A stretch of DNA of 7,670 bases, from contig CAYOBI010000100.1 of the NCBI GenBank assembly GCA_964402325.1, positions 1 through 7,670 on the forward strand. The letters run 5' to 3'. Of the stretch, positions 1 to 5,607 are shown piece by piece (position 1 is the stretch's first letter; each line of letters begins with the position of its first letter). The position numbers and the translations under genes are program-made. This DNA comes from Raineyella sp964402325 (GTDB taxonomy: Bacteria > Actinomycetota > Actinomycetes > Propionibacteriales > Propionibacteriaceae). The notes under the pieces were generated by a model. That model saw nothing but the letters and a program-made list of their open reading frames with translations, made no database searches and was not told the origin of the DNA.

Positions 1-232
1 CGGCAACGCGGCGCCGGAAGAGGACGAGGTGACCATCCGTGCGGCACGGCCCCAGCTGACCCCTCGGAACGGAAGCCCCGTGGCGAATCGCGATCGGCTG
101 CCGGCGGACTTCGGGACTCCGCTCACCGGCGAGCCGACCACCCAGGGAACGCCTCTGGCCGCCCCTGTCCAGGAAGAAGCGCCCAGCATGTCCGGTGGAC
201 GCCTGCCCCGGGGACGCCGGTTCGCGGAGTAA
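1..232 (+). CDS. 3' end of an unrecognised gene (Pro/Arg-rich C-terminal tail)
   Basis: The frame is open from the left edge (first full codon at 2) to a TAA at 230-232, so this is the last 76 or so codons of a gene that starts outside the window. A GTG at 29 could be read as a start, but the open frame before it makes a longer protein more likely. The visible tail is hydrophilic and low in complexity: an acidic stretch (PEEDE) near the left edge, then many Pro, Thr, Gly and Arg residues, ending in GRLPRGRRFAE. It has no membrane segment and no motif I recognise, so I assign no function. Such disordered tails occur at the C-termini of many actinobacterial surface-glycan and regulatory proteins, but that is only context. 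It converges on the PqqD-like gene at 264-569 with a 31-bp gap. Confidence refers to its being a real coding end. Confidence 0.55.
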   Translation, partial: GNAAPEEDEVTIRAARPQLTPRNGSPVANRDRLPADFGTPLTGEPTTQGTPLAAPVQEEAPSMSGGRLPRGRRFAE

Positions 233-256
233 CGACCCCTTTGCGCCTGTCGCTGA

Positions 257-275
257 GTCCGGATCAGATCCGGAC
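257..275. terminator. Perfect 9-bp inverted repeat between convergent genes, possible bidirectional terminator
   Basis: GTCCGGATC (257-265), a single A (266) and GATCCGGAC (267-275) form a perfect inverted repeat. As RNA it would fold as a 7-bp stem with a 5-nt loop. It sits where the + strand gene ending at 232 meets the minus-strand gene ending at 264, and the TGA of the latter (264-266) lies in the loop. No T-run follows on either strand, so it is not a textbook intrinsic terminator. U-tract-less hairpins have been proposed as terminators in high-GC actinomycetes. A weaker second hairpin (CAGCA 276-280 with TGCTG 286-290) is directly adjacent. Confidence 0.45.
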
Positions 276-569
276 CAGCAGGCCTTGCTGCACAAGTTCG
301 GCCAGGAAGGCCTCCACCGAGTCGGCCACTTCCGTCGGGGGGGCACCGCAGACCTCGGTGACGCGTTCCGCCACGGTCCGGACGGGTCCGGAGAGCGCCT
401 CCTGCCAGATCACCGCGGCGCTGCCGGCCAGCACCAGTACCGGCCCCTGGGGCAGCGGTGCCACGTAGATGACCCCGTCCACCTCGACGACCCCGACCCC
501 CGACGCGACGCGATAGCCGGGCCGGTCCGACGACACGATGTCCTCTGACTTGTCCTCTGACGTCGTCAT
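264..569 (-). CDS. PqqD-like protein (RRE-type winged-helix fold), copy 1
   Basis: This 101-aa protein has the PqqD family pattern: a beta-rich N-terminal half (VASGVGVVEVDGVIYVAPLP, residues 21-40), a small loop ending in G-S-A-A-x-I-W (49-55), and a C-terminal helical part ending in FLAELVQQGLL (about 88-98). PqqD domains bind leader peptides in RiPP pathways, and stand-alone copies also occur in polysaccharide loci with no proven role. I prefer the ATG at 567-569 over the TTG at 570-572. AGAGGGG (582-576 on the minus strand) lies 6 nt before the ATG but only 3 nt before the TTG, and the ATG gives a TGATG stop/start overlap with the nucleotidyltransferase upstream. That overlap implies translational coupling and a shared function. 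It is the last gene of the minus operon. The family call is fairly secure; the bound partner is unknown. Confidence 0.8.
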   Translation of the reverse strand: MTTSEDKSEDIVSSDRPGYRVASGVGVVEVDGVIYVAPLPQGPVLVLAGSAAVIWQEALSGPVRTVAERVTEVCGAPPTEVADSVEAFLAELVQQGLLVRI

Positions 570-1441
570 CAACGTCCCCTCTCACGCTTCCCGGCCCGGA
601 GTTGCTCCCGGATGCCGCGGAGAGGGCGGGCGAAGAACTCCTTGACGATCTCCCACCGGTGGGGGCGCCTTCCCCACACCACCGTGAGGTGCTCGACGTT
701 CACCAAGGGGGCGGACAGCACGAGGCGGAGCCGTTCGCGGCGGGACGGGGCGGCGATGACCCGGGCCCGCCACTCCTCCAGCCGGGTGCCGCCCTCGGAC
801 ACCACCTTCCACAGCGAGTACTCCTGTCGCCCGCGGAAATCCTCCAGGTGACCGATGCCGGCTGCGAAGGCGACCTCGGCCCCGAGGCGTCGGACCAGCG
901 CCTCGACCGCGGCGCGGCGTTCGCCGTCGGCCCGATCCCAGCAGGCCGCCACGTCAGTATTGGCCGACCCCACCGCCCCGGACCGCGCAGCGTTCAGCAC
1001 CAACACGACGGTCTGCCCGACCGGATCGGGCATCACGCAGTCGATACCGGCGATCCGCCGGACCCGTCGATGTGCCCAGAGCTCCCGGAACGCCTCGGCC
1101 GGCTCGACACCGATGCCAGGAAAGAGGCGATGGACGTCCACGTACCCCCAGCAGTCGTGATGCAGCGTCGCGGCATGTCCGAACGGCGAGCCGGCCCGGA
1201 ACCCGATCACCCGCACCCAGCCGGCGTCGACCAGTCGGTGCAGAAAGTCACGCACCTGGTCGGGGCGGACCAGGACATCCACGTCGGTGCCCACCCTCCC
1301 CGGGGACGCCAGCGACGGGTCGATCGCATAGCCCTTGATGTGCAGCACATCGGTGCCGGACAGGTCGGCGACCCGCTGCACCGCCGCGTGACCCAGCTGC
1401 ACGACAGCCCCCAGCGGCGGTTGCGGGTGCAGGTCGGTCAT
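569..1441 (-). CDS. NTP_transf_5-type nucleotidyltransferase family protein
   Basis: This 290-aa protein fits the 'uncharacterised nucleotidyltransferase' family (NTP_transf_5). The typical block is present: H-I-K-G (residues 34-37), then R49 and T-D-V-D-V-L-V (52-58) with the acidic pair D53/D55, and later G-Y-V-D-V-H-R (99-105), where D102 can serve as the third metal-binding acid and H104 matches the usual 'D-x-H'. The rest is alpha-helical. The C-terminus is strongly basic (LRAGKRERGR). Relatives of this family sit near PqqD-like, HprK-like or asparagine-synthase-like genes, and a member in a lasso-peptide cluster has been linked to modification of a phosphorylated peptide. The acceptor here is unknown. 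The ATG at 1441 has no Shine-Dalgarno sequence but follows a TAGGCT box by 6 nt, which suggests a leaderless message. It is first in a two-gene operon, with PqqD copy 1 coupled downstream. Confidence 0.75.
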   Translation of the reverse strand: MTDLHPQPPLGAVVQLGHAAVQRVADLSGTDVLHIKGYAIDPSLASPGRVGTDVDVLVRPDQVRDFLHRLVDAGWVRVIGFRAGSPFGHAATLHHDCWGYVDVHRLFPGIGVEPAEAFRELWAHRRVRRIAGIDCVMPDPVGQTVVLVLNAARSGAVGSANTDVAACWDRADGERRAAVEALVRRLGAEVAFAAGIGHLEDFRGRQEYSLWKVVSEGGTRLEEWRARVIAAPSRRERLRLVLSAPLVNVEHLTVVWGRRPHRWEIVKEFFARPLRGIREQLRAGKRERGR

Positions 1442-1443
1442 GG

Positions 1444-1460
1444 CGGCAGCCTAGCTGCCG
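1444..1460. promoter_or_regulatory. Interrupted palindrome in divergent control region, operator candidate
   Basis: CGGCAGC (1444-1450), CTA (1451-1453) and GCTGCCG (1454-1460) form a perfect 7-bp inverted repeat with a 3-nt spacer. It lies between the divergently transcribed nucleotidyltransferase and HprK-like genes and covers the putative -10 box of the minus-strand gene. A bound dimeric regulator there would block that promoter. No regulator gene is in the window. Confidence 0.4.
1448..1453 (-). promoter_or_regulatory. Putative -10 box (TAGGCT) of a leaderless promoter
   Basis: On the minus strand TAGGCT is followed by six bases (GCCGCC) and then the ATG of the nucleotidyltransferase gene at 1441. 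It fits the actinobacterial TANNNT pattern, and the distance puts transcription start at or next to the A of the ATG, which agrees with the missing Shine-Dalgarno sequence. No good -35 box is visible 17-18 nt upstream (TCGTGT at best). Confidence 0.35.
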
Positions 1461-1472
1461 GTCGGCGCCGAC
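1461..1472. promoter_or_regulatory. 12-bp perfect palindrome GTCGGCGCCGAC, operator candidate
   Basis: GTCGGC/GCCGAC is an uninterrupted palindrome that directly abuts the one ending at 1460, in the 73-bp gap between two divergent operons. Two back-to-back dyads in so short a gap suggest a control site shared by both operons. GC-rich sequence makes such dyads more common by chance, so confidence is moderate. Confidence 0.35.
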
Positions 1473-1514
1473 ACGATCCGGGCCGTGACGGTGTCGACCG
1501 GTAGGGTGAAGGTC

Positions 1515-2426
1515 ATGTCCGCCTCGATGCCACCCCCGACGCCGGGCCGACGCCCTGTGCCGCCGGCCTCGGTGACGCTGCACGGATTGGCGTCGGCCGT
1601 GACGCTGACCGTGCCCGGGGCACGGTCAGCCGAACTGCGGGGAGCCCTGGAGACGGCCTGGTCCCGCTGTCTGGAACCGACAGCGGCCGAGTGGGACGAG
1701 GAATGGGCGGAGCCGATGACGGTGCAGCTGTGCGCTGACGCCGACCGTCCCGACGGCAGTGCGGGCCCGGCAGCCGATCCGGAGGGCTCCGGGGAGCCGG
1801 GGCAGTCGGCGATCGAACGGCCCGTGGTCGAGGGGTCCGATCTCGACGGCCTGCTGCAGCAGACCACCCAGGCCGTTACCAGGGCCTTCATCGCGGCCCA
1901 GACCGGCCGACTGCTGATGTTCCATGCCGGCGCCTGCGCCCACCCGGACACCGGTGCGACGGTGGTGTACGTCGCCCCCGGCGGAACCGGCAAGACCACC
2001 TTGTCCCGGGTCCTGGGTCGTACGCTCGGCTATCTCACCGATGAGACGGTGGGGATCACCCCCGACGGGGGTATCCGCCCCTATCCCAAGCCGTTGTCGA
2101 TCCGGGCACGGGACCCGAGCGGCCCGAAACTCGAGACGTCCCCGGACGAGTTGGACCTCCGGACCGCGCCTGCTGGTCCCTGGCTGCGCCGGATCGTCCT
2201 GCTGGACCGGCGCGACGACCACACCGAGAGCCCCCGCACCGAGACGCTGGACCTCGCCGACGCCATCATCGCCCTCGCTCCCGAGACCTCGGCCCTGAGT
2301 AGCCTGGACCGCCCGCTACACCTGCTCGCCGACCTGGTGGCCGCCACCGGGCCGGTGCTGCGCTGTACGTACCGGGAGGCCGAGCAGCTCGCCCCCGTGC
2401 TGACAGGCCTGCTGGAGTCGGCATGA
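1515..2426 (+). CDS. HPr-kinase-like P-loop protein
   Basis: This 303-aa protein resembles the kinase half of HPr serine kinase/phosphorylase (HprK). L-M-F-H-A-G-A (residues 134-140) matches the strand around the HprK 'HG(s)a' motif. The Walker A loop is APGGTGKTT (154-162, K160), and Y-L-T-D-E-T-V (173-179) stands where HprK has its acidic pair. Residues 75-98 form an acidic Gly/Pro linker between an N-terminal region and the kinase fold. Such HprK-like proteins act on substrates other than HPr; homologues in lasso-peptide clusters phosphorylate the peptide. The target here is unknown. I chose the ATG at 1515, with AGGG/AAGG motifs 8 and 2 nt upstream, over the in-frame GTG at 1485. Its TGA overlaps the next start (ATGA, 2423-2426). 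A long palindrome lies inside codons 30-39. Confidence 0.75.
   Translation: MSASMPPPTPGRRPVPPASVTLHGLASAVTLTVPGARSAELRGALETAWSRCLEPTAAEWDEEWAEPMTVQLCADADRPDGSAGPAADPEGSGEPGQSAIERPVVEGSDLDGLLQQTTQAVTRAFIAAQTGRLLMFHAGACAHPDTGATVVYVAPGGTGKTTLSRVLGRTLGYLTDETVGITPDGGIRPYPKPLSIRARDPSGPKLETSPDELDLRTAPAGPWLRRIVLLDRRDDHTESPRTETLDLADAIIALAPETSALSSLDRPLHLLADLVAATGPVLRCTYREAEQLAPVLTGLLESA
1604..1630. repeat. 27-bp near-perfect palindrome inside the HprK-like gene
   Basis: The 13-base arms 1604-1616 (beginning GCTGACC, ending GTGCCC) and 1618-1630 (beginning GGGCAC, ending GGTCAGC) are perfectly complementary around a single G at 1617. In mRNA they would form a stem of about 12 bp with a 3-nt loop, 90 nt after the start codon. 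It encodes residues 30-39 of the HprK-like protein. No T-run follows. It could be an intragenic operator, an RNA hairpin that limits expression of the operon, or chance. Confidence 0.6.
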
Positions 2427-2737
2427 CCGATCACCCCACCGCCACCGACCGCGACGCCGTGGTCCTCGTGCCCCCGGTCGACACCCTCGAGGTGGACGAC
2501 GGTCTGTTGGTGCTCTACGAGCGCACCGTGGTCCGGCTCACCGTCCTCGGCCGGGCCGTCATCGACCTGTGCTCCCGGCCGATGACCGAGGCCGCGCTGG
2601 CCGCTGGTCTGGTCCGGGAGTTCGGCGATCCACCGGACGGGGATCTGCTTGCGGCGACCCGTACGGTCGTCGAGGAACTGCTCGCCGGCGGGGTGCTGCG
2701 ACGAGAAGGTCCCCGATGCGAGAGGACCGACCGATGA
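2423..2737 (+). CDS. PqqD-like protein, copy 2
   Basis: This 104-aa protein has the PqqD layout: a beta-rich N-terminal half with L-E-V-D-D-G-L-L-V-L-Y (residues 22-32), R-L-T-V-L-G-R-A-V-I-D-L (38-49) at the position of the family's 'N/G-x-x-G/A-x-x-I-W' turn, then helices ending in V-V-E-E-L-L-A-G-G-V-L (about 85-95). It differs clearly from copy 1 (264-569) and lacks the Trp after the turn, so it is not a recent duplicate. The ATG overlaps the HprK-like stop as ATGA, with GGAG (2414-2417) 5 nt upstream. Its own TGA (2735-2737) overlaps the glycosyltransferase ATG in the same way. The HprK-like protein, this protein and the glycosyltransferase are therefore probably made in linked amounts. 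A role as substrate carrier or recognition subunit for the kinase is inference. Confidence 0.7.
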   Translation: MTDHPTATDRDAVVLVPPVDTLEVDDGLLVLYERTVVRLTVLGRAVIDLCSRPMTEAALAAGLVREFGDPPDGDLLAATRTVVEELLAGGVLRREGPRCERTDR

Positions 2738-3885
2738 TGGGATCGATGACCGGTCCGGAGGACACACCGGTCGACCTCTCCGCCGTCCGCGTCGCCCTGG
2801 CCCACGACTACCTGACCCAACGCGGCGGCGCCGAACGCGTCGTGCTGTCCCTGCTGCGCGCCTTCCCCGGCGCCCCCCTCCACTCGACGCTCTACAACGC
2901 GGACGCCACCTACCCGGGGTTCCGCGACGCCGAGATCATCACCTCACCCCTGAACCGGTTCGGCGTCTTCCGCCGGGACCCCCGCAAGGCCCTGCCGCTC
3001 CTGCCGGTGGCCGCGGGCCGGATGCGGATCGACGCCGATGTGGTGATCGCCTCCTCGAGCGGCTGGGCCCATGCCTTCCCGACCACCGGCCGGCGGCTGG
3101 TCTACTGCCACAACCCCGCCCGCTGGCTCTACCAGACCGACGAGTACCTCGGCGACGCCGGCCCGTTGGCTCCGCAGCGCCTGGCGCTGGCGCCCCTCCG
3201 CCGCCCGTTGCAGGCCTGGGACCGTCGTGCCGCCCGCCGGGCCGACCGCTATCTCGGCAACTCCCGGGTGGTCGTGCAGCGCATCGCCGACACGTACGGC
3301 ATCGAGGCGGACCTGGTGCCGCCGCCGCACAGCATCGATGCCGCCGGACATCAGGAGCCGGCCCCCGGCCTGGTCGACTGGCAGGACGGCTACCACCTGA
3401 TCGTCTCCCGGCTCCAGCCCTACAAGAACGTGGACCGGGCTCTCGAGGCGTTCCGGTCACTGTCGGATCAGCGGCTCGTCGTCGTCGGCCAGGGCCCGCT
3501 CACCGACCAGTTGCGGACTCTGGCCCCGGCGAACGCGCGCCTTGTCTCCGGGCTGAGCGATGGCCAGTTGCGCTGGACGTACGCCCACGCCACGGCCCTG
3601 ATCGCCCCCTCGTACGAGGACTTCGGCCTCACCCCGCTGGAGGCCGCCGCCTTCGGCCGCCCCACTCTCGCCCTGCACGCCGGCGGCTACCTCGACACCA
3701 TCGACCCGGCCGTCAACGGGGCCTTCTTCGAGACCGCGACGGCCGCCGCCATCGCCGATGCCGTCCGGGACAACCGGAACCGGAGGTGGGACCCAGCCGC
3801 GATCATCGCCCACGCGGAGACCTTCTCCGAAGCCCGCTTCATCGCCCGGATGCGACGCGAGGTGGCCGCCCTGCTCGGCCGTTAG
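2734..3885 (+). CDS. GT4-family glycosyltransferase (WbaZ/mannosyltransferase-like)
   Basis: This 383-aa cytoplasmic or membrane-associated retaining glycosyltransferase has a GT-B fold. The N-terminal domain has A-H-D-Y-L-T-Q-R-G-G-A-E-R (residues 23-35) with the acceptor-side GGAE loop. Y-C-H-N-P-A-R-W-L-Y (about 115-124) resembles the 'YCHTPxRY' stretch of WbaZ-type mannosyltransferases. The C-terminal domain has the R-x4-K pair (R226, K231 in SRLQPYKNV) and the E-x7-E nucleotide-sugar motif (E295-D-F-G-L-T-P-L-E303). The donor is probably a GDP- or UDP-sugar, but specificity cannot be read from sequence. The ATG at 2734, with AGAGGA 7 nt upstream and an ATGA overlap with PqqD copy 2, is preferred; ATG codons at 2737 and 2746 are alternatives. 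It ends the plus-strand operon, and no clear hairpin follows the TAG. Confidence 0.9.
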   Translation: MMGSMTGPEDTPVDLSAVRVALAHDYLTQRGGAERVVLSLLRAFPGAPLHSTLYNADATYPGFRDAEIITSPLNRFGVFRRDPRKALPLLPVAAGRMRIDADVVIASSSGWAHAFPTTGRRLVYCHNPARWLYQTDEYLGDAGPLAPQRLALAPLRRPLQAWDRRAARRADRYLGNSRVVVQRIADTYGIEADLVPPPHSIDAAGHQEPAPGLVDWQDGYHLIVSRLQPYKNVDRALEAFRSLSDQRLVVVGQGPLTDQLRTLAPANARLVSGLSDGQLRWTYAHATALIAPSYEDFGLTPLEAAAFGRPTLALHAGGYLDTIDPAVNGAFFETATAAAIADAVRDNRNRRWDPAAIIAHAETFSEARFIARMRREVAALLGR

Positions 3886-4086
3886 CGTCTCAACTCTCAA
3901 CCCCCCGCCGCACACCGGCATCCCTGCGAACAGGCCATCTCCGGTCCACCGAGCGCACCGCCGACTGGCGCCCAGCCTGTGAACAGTGTTTGAATGAGCC
4001 GGTCCTACCCGACTCCTGCGCGGGGTCGGAGGCTGCCGACAGGACCCGCATCCGCGGGCCGAAGGGTTCAGGTTCCGGGGGGAAAC
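3886..4086 (+). other. 201-bp intergenic leader before the sugar transferase gene
   Basis: This is the largest gap left of the methyltransferase. The left part (3886-3990) is C-rich, with no clear terminator for the preceding gene and no convincing -35/-10 pair. The right part (4009-4058) can form several GC hairpins. An ATG at 3994 is in frame with the sugar transferase but has no Shine-Dalgarno sequence, and the 31 residues it would add are Arg/Pro-rich with no family resemblance. No small protein gene is supported here. Confidence 0.5.
4009..4058 (+). promoter_or_regulatory. Structured leader with competing hairpins
   Basis: Hairpin A: CCGACTCC (4009-4016) with GGGGTCGG (4022-4029), an 8-bp stem with one G-T wobble and a 5-nt loop. 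Hairpin B: GTCGG (4025-4029) with CCGAC (4036-4040), which uses the same bases as the 3' arm of A and so excludes it. Hairpin C: CCCGC (4045-4049) with GCGGG (4054-4058), tetraloop ATCC. GGGTC (4023-4027) can also pair with GACCC (4043-4047). Mutually exclusive stems just before a start codon resemble an attenuator-type leader, but I recognise no known riboswitch class. Confidence 0.3.
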
Positions 4087-5595
4087 ATGAGCATCCAGAC
4101 GAGAGCGGACGACGCACTGCAGGTCGAGTCCGCCCCTGTCGTCACCGGGGCGCGGCTGCGACAGCCGCTGGGGGAACGTCGGGGTCGGGGTGCCTCCCGC
4201 CTGATCAGTATCACGACGCTGTTCACTGATCTGGTCCTCATCCTCCTCGCGGTCACTGTAGGGGTCCTCGGCCGCAACTCGCTCGCGATCTTCGACGACG
4301 CCGCGGACGTCACCTCCGTGGTCACCGGTGTGGCGGTCTGGCAGGTCCCGCTGTGGATCGCGATGCTAGCCGCCTGGGGCCTCTACCGGACCAAGAACAT
4401 GGGCGCCGGTTCCCTGGAATACCAGTCGGTGCTCACCGCCTCCGGGATCACCGCCGGGATCACCGCCGCGGTGCTCTACCTGGCCCATCGGGATCTCTCC
4501 CGCGGTTTCTTCGTGATCGAGTTCTGCGTCGGCATCGTCCTGCTGCTCCTCGGCCGCCTCGCTCTGCGCCGCGCCGTGCAGCGGTCGCGCCGCCGCGGCC
4601 TGCTGCAGACCAGCGTCGTCCTGTCCGGCGGGGCACGCCACATCGACGAGATCGCCACCGTGATCACCCGGGAGAACTGGCTCGGCTACGAGATCGTCGG
4701 CGCGATCACCCCCTCGTCGGATCCGGCCGCCCGTACGCCGGGAGGCCTGCCGGTCATCGGTCACACCGACCGACTGGGCGACACCGTCCGCGCGGCCGGC
4801 GTGGAGGCCGTCATCTGCGCCGATGGTTCCTTCCCCCGGAGCCGGGACTTCCGCCGCCTCGCCTGGGACCTGGAGAACAGCCACACCCAGATGATCGTCG
4901 TCCCGACGATGACCGATGTCGCGGCCGAGCGGCTGCAGGTACGGCCGATCGCCGGACTCCCCCTGGTCCATGTCGAACAGCCCCAGTCCGGGGCTGCCTC
5001 GCGGTGGGGCAAGCGGCTCTTCGACATTCTCGGGTCGCTGGCCCTCATCGTCCTCAGCGGCCCGGTCATGCTGGCAGTGGCCTTGGCGATCAAGCTCGAC
5101 GACGGTGGCCCGGTCTTCTTCCGCCAGGTGCGCGTCGGCAAGGACGGCAGGCTCTTCCGCTGCTTCAAGTTCCGCTCCATGGTGGTGGACGCCGAGAAGC
5201 TGCTCAGCCAGTTGCGCCAGCAGAACGAGTCCGATGGTGTGCTGTTCAAGATGGAGAAGGACCCGCGGATCACCCGGATCGGGCACGTCATCCGCCGCTA
5301 CTCGCTGGACGAGTTCCCGCAGTTCTTCAACGTCCTCCGCGGCGAGATGAGTCTGGTCGGGCCGCGCCCCGCGCTGCCCTCCGAGGTCGAGAAGTACGAG
5401 GACCACGTCCACCGTCGCCTCGACGTCCGCCCCGGCATCACCGGCCTGTGGCAGGTCTCGGGCCGATCCGATCTGCCGTGGGCCGAGACGGTTCGGCTGG
5501 ACCTCTACTACGTCGACAACTGGTCGATGGCGCAGGACATGATGATCCTGATGCGGACGGCCCGCGCGGTCGTGGGCTCCTCCGGCGCCTACTGA
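4087..5595 (+). CDS. Polyprenyl-phosphate sugar-1-phosphate transferase (WbaP/CpsE-like initiating enzyme)
   Basis: This 502-aa membrane enzyme transfers a sugar-1-phosphate from a nucleotide sugar to a polyprenyl phosphate, the first step of lipid-linked exopolysaccharide or capsule synthesis. Four N-terminal membrane segments (about 40-61, 79-100, 114-132, 140-160) are followed by a CoA-binding-like (Rossmann) domain at about 165-295. The C-terminal catalytic domain begins at K-R-L-F-D (309-313) with the hydrophobic re-entrant helix (about 311-337). It then has F-K-F-R-S-M (360-365), the catalytic D-E in L-D-E-F-P-Q-F-F-N (407-415), M-S-L-V-G-P-R-P (421-428) and P-G-I-T-G-L-W-Q-V-S-G-R-S-D (449-462). 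Length and order fit the long polyisoprenyl-phosphate hexose-1-phosphate transferases. A G-rich Shine-Dalgarno (GGGGGGAAA, about 4077-4085) supports the ATG at 4087. It probably has its own leader. The sugar is not determinable from sequence. Confidence 0.93.
   Translation: MSIQTRADDALQVESAPVVTGARLRQPLGERRGRGASRLISITTLFTDLVLILLAVTVGVLGRNSLAIFDDAADVTSVVTGVAVWQVPLWIAMLAAWGLYRTKNMGAGSLEYQSVLTASGITAGITAAVLYLAHRDLSRGFFVIEFCVGIVLLLLGRLALRRAVQRSRRRGLLQTSVVLSGGARHIDEIATVITRENWLGYEIVGAITPSSDPAARTPGGLPVIGHTDRLGDTVRAAGVEAVICADGSFPRSRDFRRLAWDLENSHTQMIVVPTMTDVAAERLQVRPIAGLPLVHVEQPQSGAASRWGKRLFDILGSLALIVLSGPVMLAVALAIKLDDGGPVFFRQVRVGKDGRLFRCFKFRSMVVDAEKLLSQLRQQNESDGVLFKMEKDPRITRIGHVIRRYSLDEFPQFFNVLRGEMSLVGPRPALPSEVEKYEDHVHRRLDVRPGITGLWQVSGRSDLPWAETVRLDLYYVDNWSMAQDMMILMRTARAVVGSSGAY
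4444..4467 (+). repeat. Exact 12-bp tandem duplication within the sugar transferase gene
   Basis: GGGATCACCGCC occurs twice in a row (4444-4455 and 4456-4467), encoding G-I-T-A twice (residues 120-127) in the third membrane segment. It is in frame and lengthens the segment by four residues, about one helical turn. Confidence 0.7.
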
Positions 5596-5607
5596 GCAAG
5601 CGTCTCC

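Noticed and set aside
652..663. 12-bp palindrome CCCACCGGTGGG inside the nucleotidyltransferase gene
   Set aside because: Dyads with 6-bp arms are expected several times by chance in 7.7 kb at this G+C content, and nothing about its position suggests a role.
602..1504. 300-codon open frame on the + strand opposite the nucleotidyltransferase gene
   Set aside because: It is antisense to a gene with clear family motifs. Its product is rich in Arg, Pro, Gly and His with no domain, as expected of a GC-rich shadow frame.
1485..1514. GTG at 1485 as the start of the HprK-like gene
   Set aside because: No ribosome binding site at a proper distance, whereas the ATG at 1515 follows AGGGTGAAGG.
233..4086. 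Lasso-peptide precursor or other small RiPP precursor gene
   Set aside because: Looked for a short ORF with a good ribosome binding site in the gaps 233-263, 1442-1514 and 3886-4086 and found none. No B2 protease or lasso cyclase is visible either.
3994..4086. Upstream in-frame ATG as the start of the sugar transferase
   Set aside because: No Shine-Dalgarno before 3994, and the added residues are Arg/Pro-rich and lie over the hairpin leader. The ATG at 4087 has a G-rich site right before it.
2649..4229. 526-codon + strand frame overlapping the GT4 glycosyltransferase
   Set aside because: Its product is almost entirely Arg/Pro/Gly and runs through the GT gene and the leader. The GT frame has the E-x7-E and GGAE motifs.
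4366..5412. 348-codon minus-strand frame opposite the sugar transferase
   Set aside because: Acidic, Gln/His-rich antisense product with no recognisable fold, opposite a confidently assigned gene.
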